A stretch of 64,000 nt of DNA, from the NCBI GenBank assembly GCA_015039365.1, contig WION01000216.1:26760-90759 (forward strand). Reading direction: 5' to 3'. The stretch is from Amanita rubescens. Its lineage: Eukaryota; Basidiomycota; Agaricomycetes; Agaricales; Amanitaceae. Within the stretch, counting starts at the first letter, position 1. Each line of letters starts with the position of its first letter. The notes beneath the pieces were generated by a model, which was given only the letters and a program-made list of their open reading frames with translations, made no database searches and was not told the DNA's origin. Of this stretch, positions 30,061 to 41,980 are shown in pieces. Position numbers and translations under genes: made by a program.

Positions 30061-31195
30061 TGCAGATGTCATTTCCCCGGAAATGGGCAAGAAAGGAGAA
30101 TTGCGATAAGACTCGACGACCGAGTTTGTATTATGAGCAGGGCCATGGATGGGAGATTCAAGGAACAGGGATGAAAGAGATGGCCACCATAACCATCGTG
30201 GTGAACGGCAGATACAAGAAGGCACGCCATTTGTGCCAACTTACGTGTACGATGAAGAGGCATGTTAATGTGCTGGTGAGTGCGGATATTAGTTGAAAAC
30301 GGTGTCTTGATGCCGATTTTTTAAGGCTAGCAAGTTGGAAAGCAGAATAGGATGGTCGACTCCCGGACGGTGAGTGCTTCTCTCATCATTCGAGTTAAAG
30401 AATTTACGCTCAGTTACGCAGAACCATTCGTCATCGACGGAGATCGGACATATGCCAACCTAGACATTTAGGCTATGCGAAAAAACCGCGGGCAAGTTCC
30501 AGATCGCGGTCCACGTCAACGACAAGCATCGCAGTCCACACTCGACCCAATACCCGGCCTGTTTTATCTTTGGCGGGGACACAAGAAGAAGAACTGGTCA
30601 TACGCAACATACTTTCATTCTGCCGGAGGAGGCGTCTGAGGAATAGGGCTAGCAAGAAGTTGGAAAGCGGAATAAAATGACATGTTGCCGCAACAGGAGC
30701 AACGTAATATCGCCTTCTCTCCCCCACCAATATCTGAAAAGGCATGCTCAGCTCTACCCAAGTCCTCAGATTATCTCAGCTTCATCCTTCTCGCGTCAAA
30801 CCTCGCGGAATCCAACCTTGAGTCTTTCCACTCGGGCATGGCATCGTAGAACATTATACATGGGAAGGGAAAACCCGAATCAGTTGAGCTCTTGAGCGGT
30901 GGTGACGTGACGAGGCGACTCCGAAAGATCGGTCAACAGCGACAAAGTGCGGTGCAGCAGGCGTCGTTTACGCGCCACTTTTTCAGGACTGATTCGTTAA
31001 AAAGACCAAGGAACTTGAAACTAATCTCCGAAAACAGACAAGGAGGGGAGAGTAGCGACGGGAAGATGGTCATGCCGGAGGGATGCAATTTTCCGTCCCG
31101 ACTTATGCGCACGATGTGATGAAGTTTGCGAATACGACGGTAAGTGTTGGACGTTGATTGAAAATGGTGTCTTAATACTGGTTTTGTAGGAAAAT
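30060..31195 (+). pseudogene. Two diverged copies of an unrecognised gene fragment
   Basis: Copy one ends in a frame reading TPFVPTYVYDEEAC, and copy two reads FSVPTYAHDVMKFANTT. Downstream each has a related intron-like stretch: GTGAGTGCGG...GTGTCTTGATG...TTTTTTAAG near 30277 and GTAAGTGTTGG...GTGTCTTAATA...TTTTGTAG near 31139. A GCTAGCAAG..TTGGAAAGC block occurs near 30325 and 30648. Reading frames are short and broken. I cannot name the protein. The arrangement suggests a partial tandem duplication followed by decay. Confidence 0.35.
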
Positions 31196-31640
31196 AGTTT
31201 TTATATTTGACAGGGACGCTGGCGGTGTTTTAGGTCGTCGTCGTATGCACCTGGTGAGATCTTTTCGTTCGATGTAGAGAATTTCGCACACTCATCGAGC
31301 TACACAGATTCAAAGCGCCGGGACGTCCATGAAACAGAGGTGCAACCGTGATGGTTGCTGGCACTATTATCTCTTGCAACGCTGCCTCCGCCGCCCGCCG
31401 CTTTTACTCTGCTACCTCTACCTCGTCTACAGCAACGATCACCACCCATCTCCTCTGGCACTGCTCCGGGATTCATTGCTCAAATCCTCCATCTACCTCG
31501 AGATCGGGGAGAAATGCCCTACCCGCGTCAAACGGACATACATCTTCTCCCAATGAGGAATATGCGTTCTGAGAGCAGTCATTGATCACCCTTTGTTAAA
31601 GATGGGTGGCAACAAGAGAATTTACAGTTCAACTACAACT
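31196..31640. other. Intergenic; no supported gene
   Basis: Three overlapping plus frames at 31329-31585 are open for about 75 codons. One (SCNAASAARRFYSATSTSST) looks compositionally like an organelle-targeting peptide but has no continuation. The segment also lies immediately downstream of the eIF3e stop. Confidence 0.4.
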
Positions 31641-31645
31641 AGTGG

Positions 31646-33374
31646 TTACGCTGCCGCCACCATCTGTGGCTGCACTTGCTGCTGATGCTCAACCATCTCC
31701 TGCTGCACTCCATCGCCTCCCACCTGCTGCTGTTGCTGCTGCTCAAACGGCATAGCACCTCCTGCACGTGCAACAGCTGCCCCAATTGCCTGAGTTCTCA
31801 GCGCCAATCCACGAGTCTTTTCAATCACAGTCTGGTACACAGGCTGTGGTGGCCGATGAATCTCTATGACATTCTGGCAATAACCAACCAATTTTCAACA
31901 ACGTGGCCCCTACACGCGCAAGACGAAACGCACCTTTTCCAAATCAATCTTGGCGTCTGCACCCATCCGTGTCCCTCTAATCAGGTTCACGATCCATTTC
32001 TCGCCTTCGTCCGGTGAGAGATTAAGTCTCTCCGACAAGTCCCTGCACGGAGTCATCAATGCCTAAAGCCTTCGTCTTCCGAAAACCCGAAAAAAAAACT
32101 CACCCAATATCAATCTTTTGATGAATCCTACAATATGCCTCCGATATCAAATACCGAGCATTGTCCAAAAAGTCGTCTTTAAACTCTCCCAAAAAGAAAT
32201 CGTCTCCGACCACCACATCAACAGCTTCCTTGAGCGACTTTTGGGCAGCCTCGAAATCGAATTCGACGTAGAGCTCTTTCAAAAAGGACGTGACGGGGTC
32301 TTGGTATTGGTACTCCTCCATCTGGATGACTTTGACGATGTCGCGGATGGCGTTCCGCACGCGTGACGAGACCGGTGCGCCGGGAGCTTGTTGGGCTGAG
32401 GAAGTTTTGCGGGAGAGAATGGCGGCAGCGGCAAGGTAGCGGAGGATCCATGGACAGGCGGTTTGGATGGTGTTGAGGTAGGCGGGGGCCATGAACGTGT
32501 CGAGCAAGAGCGTTCGGCCATTCGGGTGGTTGAAATAGACGAAGAGAGACCAGTGGACCAGCCAAGTTCGGGAATGAAGCTGGGCTAGCGCAGGGTCGCT
32601 GATGATTGTTGAGGATGTCGAGGAAGGGTTGGAGCTGGTTGTGGAAGCGGCGGCACGGCTGTCAATGGCTTCGCGGAGGGTGTTTAGTTCTTCGAGAGCG
32701 ACTTCCCAGTTGCCGGTGAGGATGTCTGAAGCGAGTTTACCCCAATGAGCAGAGGTCGTACGCTCGACATCGGTGGAGAGGATGCGAAAGTGGTACAAAT
32801 AGTCCGCGGATCCGCTGTAATTTCCGTATGAAAATTGAAATTGGCCAAAGTTGTAGAGGGCATTGATTTGTTCTAGCGTCAGCTGTGGGGGATGAAAGAA
32901 AGATAAGCGCAATGAGATCAAATAAGATAGCAACGAGCACGCACACCAAAGTTATCTTTTAGATACTGCAAATTTTGAATCTTATCCTGCCGCAGAGACT
33001 GAGCTACGTCGGGATTTTCAATGACGTTCAACACAGCTTGAGCTTCGTTCTGCAGCCTCTCATTCGTAGACACAACTTCTTCCCTCTTACTTGCAAACTC
33101 TATGATAAAAAACGGCGATGTCAATATCAACATAGCGGTGAGATGTGAGATAACCGAAAAACTCACCCTCGGGAACCGGCTCATCAGGATGGATCTGCTC
33201 AAACAGGGACACCGCATAATCATGCATATTCGTCCCTTTTGCAAGCTCGTATTGTGCGATCTGCACTTCTTTTATGGGGAATAGGGAATTGTCGACAAGC
33301 CATGCGAGTAGAGGAAAAACGAGATGACGGTCGAGGTAAGGAATGATAGTCTTCGTTAGATCATATTCGGCCAT
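31646..33374 (-). CDS. Translation initiation factor eIF3 subunit e (INT6)
   Basis: A subunit of the eIF3 complex that binds the 40S ribosome and mRNA during initiation. The five-exon model is 33374-33167, 33099-32945, 32882-32104, 32042-31934 and 31873-31646, giving 492 aa, with introns of 67, 62, 61 and 60 nt. All are GT-AG and keep frame. The start [20 protein letters not shown] matches the conserved eIF3e N-terminus. [20 protein letters not shown] and the [20 protein letters not shown] region follow. The C-terminal PCI/winged-helix part includes [20 protein letters not shown] and the [20 protein letters not shown] segment typical of the family. A Gln-rich tail ends it. An in-frame upstream ATG at 33560 would add a non-conserved leader and is less likely. 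Confidence 0.95.
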
Positions 33375-34440
33375 TGTTTTGTTGTGAATCTTTTGTGAGT
33401 GATTTTGATTCGGATGACGGACAGCTGCAGTGGCGAGCTGCACTGATATCGTATTTGCGGCTCGATCTCTGCAAAAGTGGACAGGCGTGGGAAGTCTTTG
33501 GCTGGCACTGCCACGCATGTCCGGCACGGAGCATAAAAAAGAAATCATTTCTTCTAACACCAGGATGACAGGTGAAGAACCATTGTCAGCGTACTACTGC
33601 CCGTATTTTTTTCGGTTTCACATCGCTATTGGATGGACGGCGAGCATTTGGAATGCAGGCCTCCGTCGGACTCTGGGCGGGGGGCTTCATGACGACGGGA
33701 CAATAAAACCTCAAAGCAAAAAGTTTCAAGTTCGCGATTGGGAGAGGAGATAGACGTAACCAACTAAGAAAAGTGTTATTACTCCGAGAAAAGCATCTGG
33801 ACAGACCAGCACGGCGTTGATGGTCTTGATAATGTATGACGTGTCATGCATTATTCTGGTGTAACGAAAAGACTGAAGACCCAAGGACAATCCAGCAGTT
33901 CGTGAGTTTGGAATAGTCATTTAAATCCGATATATGAAAAATAACTAAAACTATTCAGCATACTATATGCCATCGTTACAAGAGAAATCCAGCATGGTTT
34001 TCTGGTCCAGGAGCTCTAAGGGTTCAGCGACACGCAGAGAAGTGCTGTCACTCCCGGAGCTCGACGTTAAGAATACTGCCCATGTTATTTGATTCTAATA
34101 TATGAAAATGATCGTTTGGATCCTATTTGTTACGGAAGAAATCCGACATGTTCTCGGGTGTTACTTCACAGACTCTGCGTTCAAAAGATCCTGTACCAAT
34201 CACATTAGTCAACCACGACAACAAACAGACGTTTAAAGTGACATACCACTCTCAACTCGTTCATCTTCCGTCGTCAACCCCGAATCAGGAGCTTCGAGGA
34301 AATCTCGACCTCAACACTTGATCTTCTTCTTCTTCAAAAGGATCGTCGTCGTCACGCTCATTAGCATCATCCATCAAAGTCGCGTCGACAGCGCTGCCTG
34401 CTTTCCCCATTCTTTGCGAAAGCAGCTACTAAGCGACAGG
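33375..34440. other. Intergenic, upstream of eIF3e
   Basis: It includes the presumed eIF3e promoter and 5' leader. Beyond that are only short unrecognised frames (33726-33920, 34127-34321) and the similar words GATTTAAATC.TATATGAAAA near 33925 and 34095. No gene is supported. Confidence 0.45.
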
Positions 34441-34990
34441 AAGCTCTAACGCTGACGTACAACCGGCAAACTTGAATGTCTTGATTGTCGATCCGGTGAA
34501 TAGCGATTCCGGCACTCGAGGTTTTTAGTCCGCCCAATCGATGAATGACCTGAAGGAAAGTATCAATCTTAAGGTCTTTTGTATAGAAACAAGATCGCTC
34601 ACCTGATATTTACCGATCCCATCTCGTCAGTGAATGTGTTGCATAACTCGTTGCTATCAGTAGCAATGCTTGACCAAATGTCACCGAGTATGCCTGTCCC
34701 AGCTACGGGAGTCCAGGCTCGGACAGTAGTTGCAACCTGAGGAAGGTCGGTTTCGAAGAAGGATCCAGGAACTACATGATCATCAGCGAGGACGACCATG
34801 CGGAACCTATAATGGACAAGGTCTGCGTTAGTAGGTTCTAAGTAAGACTATCGATAATCAACGTACGTTGCGGGGTTGACGTAAGGTTGGTTCATCTCAA
34901 CAGACCTTCCTCGCTCGATCCGCCCACATCCGGCGTCATTCACGAAACCATGTTGAGGTCGGGTATCGGACCTGGCCTATGAAAACCCAT
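34440..34990 (-). CDS. Possible unrecognised spliced gene fragment
   Basis: On the minus strand an exon with NQPYVNPAT joins across a GT-AG intron of about 60 nt (GTACGTTGATT...CATTATAG) to FRMVVLADDHVVPGSFFETD and IWSSIATDSNELCNTFTDEM. A second GTGAGC...CTTCAG intron lies near 34555-34605. After it one frame reads VIHRLGGLKTSSAGIAIHRI, but joining it requires a phase I could not reconcile. Composition is protein-like, yet no family is recognised and no start was found. It may be a decayed gene. Confidence 0.3.
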
Positions 34991-35019
34991 TATAAAGTAA
35001 AGCTGACGCAGAAAAAGTC

Positions 35020-36110
35020 ACACACTCTACTTGGCAAAACACATTGGGCCCCATGCAGATGAAACGGTCCACTATCCAGAACGGAAAGACTGGCAGTAGT
35101 TATACTATTGCATATCCGTGACCCCGGTCAGCCCCTTGATTGTGAACGAATGAAGTTTCACGTACAAACTGAGGAAGCAGAGAAGCAATGGGACCCATAG
35201 TTGCACATCGACCGTTTCAAAGTACTTGTGGGTCATTGAAGACAATTGCTTGCTTCGAATACACGTTAATCGAGGAGGGTCACAAGCATTGATGGCCTGT
35301 AAAGCGTACACTATCGATGAGGGGGAAAGATAAGAATTGAGAAAACCGTCTTACAAGAAGTATCCTGGAAATAATGCACCTCAAAAAGCCAAAACGCCTA
35401 CTCTTCAGACATATGACTGCCAACCGCATTCAATAAGCGAGTAAATGGGGCAGATACGGAACGGTTGCATCGGAAGCGCCTGCAAACATGTTCATCCTGA
35501 TTCGCCTATATATCAAGTTAAGTAATCTAGCTTGTCGTAAAGTGGGAAAGAGTACAACCTGCCAAATTCCGAATTCTTGAACGAACGCGCTTGCCGCGCA
35601 CGGCAGAGCGCGTCTATGTCTCCCTCAGACTGGTAACAGATATTTGCGGGTAGACTTCCTTCTCAATATCCTCCGTGCTGGCCGGCACCAGTTCTTCCTT
35701 TGTATTGTATCTAAGACCTTGGTCAGCCTCTGATCGCGAACGAAGAGAGTTGAGCATACAAACGAAGGAAGCACGGAAACGATGAGTCCGGTAGTTGCAC
35801 GTTGACCTTTTAAACGTGATTACGGATCCTGAGGGGACATCTTGCTAGGCACTAGAGCTTTTGATCGAGGAGGGTCTCATACATCGAGGGTCTGTAGAGC
35901 ATAGGTCATTAGTAATGAAGATGGGAATCGGGTGACATCATGATCAAGTTACGCCGGTAGCAACTTGCCACACAACACCTCCAGAAGCCAAAATCTTCCT
36001 ATAACCGCTAACCATATGTTATAAGCGGACAAAAGAGGTCTTGCGCGCTACATTGCCTCTACGTCAAGTTAGCCCAGCGTTTCGGAACAAAGTGAAAGAA
36101 TCCAACCTGA
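35020..36110. repeat. Two diverged tandem copies of about 600 bp
   Basis: The region 35108-35420 parallels 35720-36060: GACC..GGTCAGCC..TGATCG/TGAACGAA, GAAGCA.GGA, AGTTGCAC.TTGACC, ATCGAGGAGGGTC.CA and GGCCTGTAAAGC/GGTCTGTAGAGC occur in the same order. Divergence is high. Short minus frames in each copy (RLTCIRSKQLSSMTHKYFET and similar) may be remnants of a duplicated exon. No intact gene is seen. Confidence 0.55.
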
Positions 36111-36516
36111 CGTTCGGATTTTTGAACGAACCACATGAATTTCTTTTGCTCTCTTCTCCTCTACCGGACGGCCCAAAATAAGGCATTCATCGGGATTTCG
36201 CATGAGGTGGTAATCTTCTGAACCTCTGGCATGATTTGCTGTCTTCGTCGACACCAGGTTGGGCTCGTCTCGAAGGCATTATGTAACTCAAAAATCGCAC
36301 CAACGCTTGCGACGTTTGTCCCACCGTCCGCGTCAACACTTTGATAGGATGGACTCGCTGGCGCCGGCGTTGCACAACTTGCACACACGTGCTGTGCTGG
36401 GTATCGAGTACGTCAATAAGTTGACAGCGGCACCGCACTCACGTCACGACTCACGCGTCCGAGTCACTTAATTTAACTTGGGCATAAGAATCCCCTGCTG
36501 TTAGGTTCCATACGAG

Positions 36517-37929
36517 GTGAGTAAAGCAGTATTAATGGATGTTGTGCATACTTCTGAAGCGCAATATCTCTCTCCGCTTAGACTCATGGAATCCCTACAG
36601 TCTCCCAACACAGCAACGTTAACCCACGTCGACGAGAGCGATCATAGTATCGATTTTCCATCGCCAATCGGAAATGTGCCAAGCGAGGTGCTCAGCCACA
36701 TCTTTGTTCTATGCAGTTGTGACTACCCCGTCCCCCTACTCTATCGCCAATGGGAAGTTCCGCATCAGGTTACCATCTCGCATGTGTGCTCGAGGTGGCG
36801 TCAGGTCGCGCTAAGCACTGGTGTGCTATGGAGCAATGTTAGAATTTCGAAATTTGATTCAGAGTACGCGCGCTGCCGCTTCCTGTACCAGACGTGGGTT
36901 GGCCGAGCATGCGATTATCCATTGACCGTCACTCTCACTTTTTCCGGTCCTCTTACCGACCTCTACAATGTTTTTCTGGACTTGGTGGTCCCATTTCGGA
37001 TCAAAGCGCTCCACATGACACTGCCAAGTGATAAATTCTTCGATTTGCCGTCCTTCGATGTGGAAGAGTTTGGGATTGACGTGACCAATTTCCTGATGGA
37101 GGGAGACTTGAGTCCTTTAATGGAAAGGGCACGGCGGATCTGTATTTGGACTTTAGGTCCACGATCGGTGCGATCGCAGTTCGGGGAGCGAATAAAAGCG
37201 TTGTCTTTGTCGTGGCACCAATTGCGTTCTTTTGAATGCCATTCTAACTTGGTGTCCCTTTCAACCTGGCTCGATATCCTACACCAAGCCCAGACGCTTC
37301 AGTCCCTCGAAAGGTGCCGTTTGACCATATCCGAGGTTGGAAGTGGACCTTTGGTTGGGGTTTGTATGCCCAACCTGCGTTGGTTCGCGTTATCACTGCT
37401 AGGCCCTATACATCCTGATTCAGCCATCCCTTTAATTGCAGCTCCCAATATCACCACGCTCGGAATCACTTCCCCTGGTAACTGGTCTTCCAATACATAT
37501 GATATCATAGCAAAGCACTACAAGTTGCATCAACTGCAGCACTTTTGGATTCACGCCGCACAATTCCCCCTCCGCATTTCCCAAGTTTTAGCGGACGCGC
37601 CTATGATCGACAATTTAAAGGTCCTGGGCAAACCCGTCCTGGATGCCGAGACTCGGAAAGACATTGCAAGTGGGCGGTTGGGACGTTACCTTACGTCACT
37701 CCATATCAACGGTTGTTTTGATAGCGCAGGGAAATGGCTTGACATGATAGAGTCCCGACAAAAGAATGTGAATTCGATGATCACACATGTGTCAAACTGG
37801 CGAGAACTGTTTACAGGAATAAAATCGGTCGAATTTTGGCATGTGTACAATCCTCAGGACTACAAGGAAAGAGTGGCTGCTCTGGAGGCGCTTGGTATAA
37901 CTATCAGATTATATCCTGAGCGCTTGTAG
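36517..37929 (+). CDS. F-box protein
   Basis: A single-exon 470-aa protein. Near residues 50-95 it has the agaric F-box-like signature PIGNVPSEVLSHIF, with VTISHVCSRWRQVALSTGVL and WSNVRI. This motif binds Skp1 and so links the protein to SCF ubiquitin ligases. The remainder is a long leucine-rich-repeat-like region of irregular length (LRWFALSLLGPIHPDSAIPL and so on), the usual substrate-binding part in the large, fast-evolving F-box families of mushrooms. The start at 36517 is the first ATG of the frame; MDVVHTSEAQ (36538) is an alternative. No intron is needed. The substrate is unknown. Confidence 0.85.
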   Translation: MSKAVLMDVVHTSEAQYLSPLRLMESLQSPNTATLTHVDESDHSIDFPSPIGNVPSEVLSHIFVLCSCDYPVPLLYRQWEVPHQVTISHVCSRWRQVALSTGVLWSNVRISKFDSEYARCRFLYQTWVGRACDYPLTVTLTFSGPLTDLYNVFLDLVVPFRIKALHMTLPSDKFFDLPSFDVEEFGIDVTNFLMEGDLSPLMERARRICIWTLGPRSVRSQFGERIKALSLSWHQLRSFECHSNLVSLSTWLDILHQAQTLQSLERCRLTISEVGSGPLVGVCMPNLRWFALSLLGPIHPDSAIPLIAAPNITTLGITSPGNWSSNTYDIIAKHYKLHQLQHFWIHAAQFPLRISQVLADAPMIDNLKVLGKPVLDAETRKDIASGRLGRYLTSLHINGCFDSAGKWLDMIESRQKNVNSMITHVSNWRELFTGIKSVEFWHVYNPQDYKERVAALEALGITIRLYPERL

Positions 37930-38590
37930 TACCTATAATTTCCTCAAGCCGGCAATATTTGGGGAAATTTCGATATCTTCCGCGCCGGTGCTAGTTTTGC
38001 CTTCGTGTTCTTTTAGTAACTGATTGTAGTGTCCATGATTCGTATAAAGAAAGGAAATTGATCCAGAAAGACTTTCTCCTTCACGTCTCCTCGTCAGCCC
38101 GACTTGATTGAGGATAACGCAATAAAAAGTCTGGCGGCATCGGTGAACGCGTGGAAAGATTCGTCAGACTACTAAATGGGATTTATTCTCTTTGACGTTT
38201 CGCTGAGGAGTCTCATATAAGTTGGTAAGGGAAGATTTCGTGTTCATGTAAGGTGGAATACGCACGCGACGGTTTAGATGTTCCCTGCTCGCCGATCGGT
38301 TGAGTCGTAGTAAATGTGTACAAATATTGTGGGTCCTACTAACGCAACGCCACGAGACTAGATAACGACTGCTCGCTTAACTCGCTGTCGGACCTCATGA
38401 CCCCTAAAAATCGAGATCACTCACTCGATCACCCACTGGAGTGGGAGGAACAAGCGGAGCTGCCATGTCTAAGACCCAGATTCTAAGGAAGAGGAGCTAA
38501 CGCAGATTTATATAGTAGGCACTGTAACGATACCGACTATTTCTCCTTCCTCCTGCTTCACTCGCCCGTTCTACCAGAGTCGATCAGATT
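37930..38590. other. Intergenic
   Basis: No repeat or gene-like frame is recognised. It separates the F-box gene from the next plus-strand gene and probably contains that gene's promoter (TATATAGTAGG near 38510). Confidence 0.45.
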
Positions 38591-38593
38591 AGA

Positions 38594-39470
38594 ATGCCGA
38601 AAGAGCTTACAGCCTCAGAGCAGGCTATGGTCGCCAAAGCATCCCAAGATCTCCATCGGTACCAAAAGATCTGCATAGAACACTCAGCCGTCTTTCGCGA
38701 AGATTTAGAAGCATTTACTAAATATCAAGAATACGTGGCGCACCCAGCGGCCTTCGCGCCACACCTCTGCGAACCCGACCGTTCCATTGAAGATGCGGAG
38801 AATATGCTCAAGAAGGACTGCAAAACTGTACTCGAGTATGCTGCGTAAAAGTTCGATGGAGTGACAGCGCCCTAATCTACTGTTCTCTGTAGTCACTTTC
38901 AAGTGGTAGAAGCCGGCCTTTTTCTCTCCCGGCTCTTGATGACAAAGGTGGTCGAACACGGAAAACACGTATATTTGGAATGCATTCATCGCAAAGTGGA
39001 ACTCGAGTACGTGCTTGTGTTCTGGTCTAGCAGGCATGCCTATTAACACCTTTTCAAGCAAACAGGATCCATGTGTTACTATCCCCTCCCGATTTCCGGC
39101 TTCTATTGATGGTGAACCTGCACCGCTGTTCGATTATCCCAACACCATCCCTGCTCGTACATTCAAGTCGGAAGAGGTCATGAACCTACCTCGTGTTCCG
39201 ATCCAGGAGGTGGAGCTTATGCAATATCAACGACGTCCAGAACTGCTTCAGAAGGAGACCTTTGTGTCCTACAATGAACATGATGAAGAGTATGAAGTCT
39301 TTCGTATTCCGGCGTTTGTCACCATAGATCAAGAAAGAATTTTTTACATGGTGTATGCTGATTTGCCTGAAGCGTTTGCTATTACCAGTACCCATTTGTT
39401 TGAGGACCTTCGTACATCAGAGCGGGTTCTTAGTAATGTAAATGAAGGCTCGTCTATCCCAATTCATTGA
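38594..39470 (+). CDS. Uncharacterised three-exon gene
   Basis: The model is 38594-38844, 38893-39010 and 39066-39470 (257 aa), with introns of 48 and 55 nt. Both are GT-AG and keep frame. It begins MPKELTASEQAMVAKASQDL with a helical N-terminal third. The middle exon encodes HFQVVEAGLFLSRLLMTKVV and the last exon FVSYNEHDEEYEVFRIPAFV. No signal peptide or transmembrane segment is evident. No family is recognised; it could be a lineage-specific orphan. The splice model is supported by frame continuity only. An alternative donor GTACGT two codons earlier at 39008 would shift the last exon out of frame. Confidence 0.6.
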
Positions 39471-40040
39471 TTTCCTATTGGTTCAGTTTAGCTATTCAAT
39501 TCAGTGGCTTGTATGCGGAGAAATTGAGGTGCGTTTGGTACTGTGGTTGTGATGTCACTTGTCAAGCAGAATTACGAGAGCGAGGAAGTGTCTGTGTGCC
39601 CGGCAGTGTGCCCCACGGCGGACAAGAGGCAACGGGGCTAAGAGCCAATGACGAAGTGAACTTTGCGTTAATTCAGGTGCGGACTGAAGTGCTCACTGTA
39701 GCCACTGGCAGGACTCAGGAGTAGGCGACGACCATCATGACACGGTGGTGCCTAGGCATACTACAGCATCGCTGTGATTTCTGTGCCCATTCGACTACTA
39801 TAGTAGGAAACGGCGATCCTCTTATAGAAGGTAACGAGGTGTGACAAGTTACAACGTTACGACACGTCCTTGATTCCATACCATCACGCTGTCGGACTCC
39901 AGCATAAACGTTGAGGGCGGCACAAGTGCCGCAAGTCCCGCTACGTTTTGGCCATCATCACATAATTCCGGAGGTAAGGATTTCAGATGCCATTACAAGA
40001 ATACAGTTACATCAATAGAGTATAAGACTTAGATTTTAAA
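39471..40040. other. Intergenic
   Basis: It holds the 3' flanks of two convergent genes. A short plus frame 39467-39724 has no recognisable content. Confidence 0.4.
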
Positions 40041-40041
40041 T

Positions 40042-40801
40042 TTAGTTCTCCGTCATGGCGATATCGCTGCTGTCATTCCATTCTTCATCATTTGAACCGG
40101 CGGTAGCTTCTTCTTTTCCTTTGCCAGATCGCGTTTTCGTCTCTTTCTGCGTCTTTGGTTTGGTGGATGGAGTTTCAACGATCTGTGTTGATTCAGCCGA
40201 TGCCAAACGAGAAGTCAGATGGGACAGACCTGCGAGGTGGATGCAGAAGGCAGTTCTCCCGCCTTTCTTTTCTTTGAGGCAAACAACACGTCTAATGCGT
40301 CGTCTGTTTCGTCACGTTCGGCCAATTGGCTTCGACGGGTAGAAAATCCCGGATTTACATTGTCTGGCATTTCCATTTCCCCTTCTGAATGTGCAACGAT
40401 GCGAATATGATCAATCAGGAACTGGTAAGTCTGAGAAGAACATCAGAAACAAAGTTGGAAACATAGAATCAGTAAGTACCTTCCGAAGTCCGCTTTTTTG
40501 ACGGTCAGGGAGTTCGAATGTGAGCAGCTGGACTTTCATCAGGACTAAAGTTCCTGGACGCAATTTGTCGTACATCTCCCAAGGCAGGATCAGATTGCCT
40601 TCTGCATGTACAATTTCTCGTTGCAAGAGCTTCGCGTTTACGAGACGAAACGCGGGGCCACCGAAATCGGGAAGCAGATGAGGGTCGTAATATGCACCGA
40701 CAACGATATCTTTTCGGCGTCAAAAAATGTCTGAAGCAAACTGAGATACACTTACCGCCGTTAGGAGGAACTATCGGCTTCACCGAATCCGCAGACGTCA
40801 A
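40042..40801 (-). CDS. Uncharacterised small spliced gene, 5' end uncertain
   Basis: Exons 40801-40756, 40709-40480, 40430-40230 and 40182-40042 join across introns of 46, 49 and 47 nt (GT-AG) in one frame. The frame reads VVGAYYDPHLLPDFGGPAFR, EMYDKLRPGTLVLMKVQLLT, TYQFLIDHIRIVAHSEGEME and a Lys/Glu/Ser-rich tail ending DIAMTEN. I recall similar short proteins (GAYxDPxxLPDFGG, LRPGTLVL) recurring in agaric genomes without assigned function. The first exon has no ATG and is preceded by an in-frame stop, so the true start lies in an upstream exon not found or the gene is truncated. Basic C-terminal motifs (KKRK) suggest nuclear location. Confidence 0.55.
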
Positions 40802-40959
40802 TTACCTGCTAAGATTCGAGCGATAGTCTTATAAAGTGTAGAAATGAAAAGGGGGCGTGTTCGATCTCATTCTTCAACCACGCGTTATGGAACTTGAGCG
40901 ATTGTCATCAGGAAAACGGTGGGGGCTTGGTATATATAGATAGTTCTGATCAACCATTC

Positions 40960-41350
40960 CCACACTGCAATTAGTATATAAGACATTATCAGGGCTTATC
41001 TGCTGTTCAAAGAGTTGTAACAAAGGATCAGGCAATGATACACTACCAGTCATTATTGTAGGATGTGATAAATGAATTCCAGTCTATAATTACTGTATAA
41101 GACATTGCCAGGGCTTACAGCTGATATATCTGAATTGCATTGAGGGATTTCCACTGATAAATTGCACAACATTCTTGTAAAATGTGATCAAGAATTCTCA
41201 TTCTGCTGCTGTTGCATATGATATGATCAGGTCTTAAAGTCTTTTTATCTGAATGTTATTGAATGGTACATTCCTTGACATTCTTGTGAGATGTGATCAA
41301 TGAATTCCACTCTGCAGCTTCTATGTTAAGACATTATCAGGTCATAAAAT
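40960..41350. repeat. Tandem array, about 118-bp units, three to four copies
   Basis: TAAGACATTATCAGGGCTTA near 40979 recurs near 41098 (GACATTGCCAGGGCTTA), 41215 (ATGATATGATCAGGTCTTAA) and 41333 (AAGACATTATCAGGTCATAA). GATGTGATNAATGAATTC and CATTCTTGT lie between. The array is AT-rich and non-coding. Confidence 0.8.
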
Positions 41351-41365
41351 ATGTATATACTAAAC

Positions 41366-41530
41366 CCGGGTGGGTCACATACCCACACCCGTAGAGGGTA
41401 CGGGTGGGGGTCTACACTTTGTAGACCCTTGCTCAAACCCGTACCCTTGTCTCTGGTTCGGGTAAAGCAGGAAAACCAGTACGTACCTAACCCGCATCCA
41501 TGCTAGGATAGGGAGGGGTGCAGGCAGTCT
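41366..41530. repeat. ACCCGTACCC-rich palindromic block, left
   Basis: The block contains AACCCGGGTGGGTCACATACCCACACCC-like palindromes, CTACACTTTGTAGACCC and AAACCCGTACCC. A related block in opposite sense lies at 45270-45360 (CGGGTACGGGTACGGG, AAACCCGTACCCGGG). They may be the ends of one element enclosing the DnaJ relic, or two independent MITE ends. No flanking duplication was found. Confidence 0.5.
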
Positions 41531-41980
41531 ACCATACTATTCCAAGTCATTGTACACTATGTTTTCGAATGTGAATCCGACCCTTTGTGCATTCTACTGC
41601 TCCCTTGTTGTCACAGTTGCCATCTCCTTCAGAACGGGGGGTGCCGCCCATCTGCAATCAACCAACATCAGTCCTAAACTTAAGTATGCCTTGAATCCGA
41701 GTGTGTACAAACCACGTGCAATTCGTGCTGCCTTGTTTGTATTCTTACAAACCGAACATCATCCTAATAGCGAACACATCAGCCAAGTGCCAGCTTATAT
41801 TAGGTAGACCCAAAGCAAGCTTACCCCATCTGTCTCCCCCTGCGTGTATCTCATCCAACCCGCATTGTTCCCTAGGCTGGCCTGCTGCGATCGACTGGTG
41901 CGCTGACTACCGTCAAGACCGATCAGTGAAACAGCGAGGAGAGAGAGAAACGAGGGACGTATCTTCGACTGAGCTGTGCT
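41531..41980. other. No supported gene
   Basis: Short plus frames at 41550-41994 have no recognisable domain. The region leads into the DnaJ-like relic. Confidence 0.4.
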
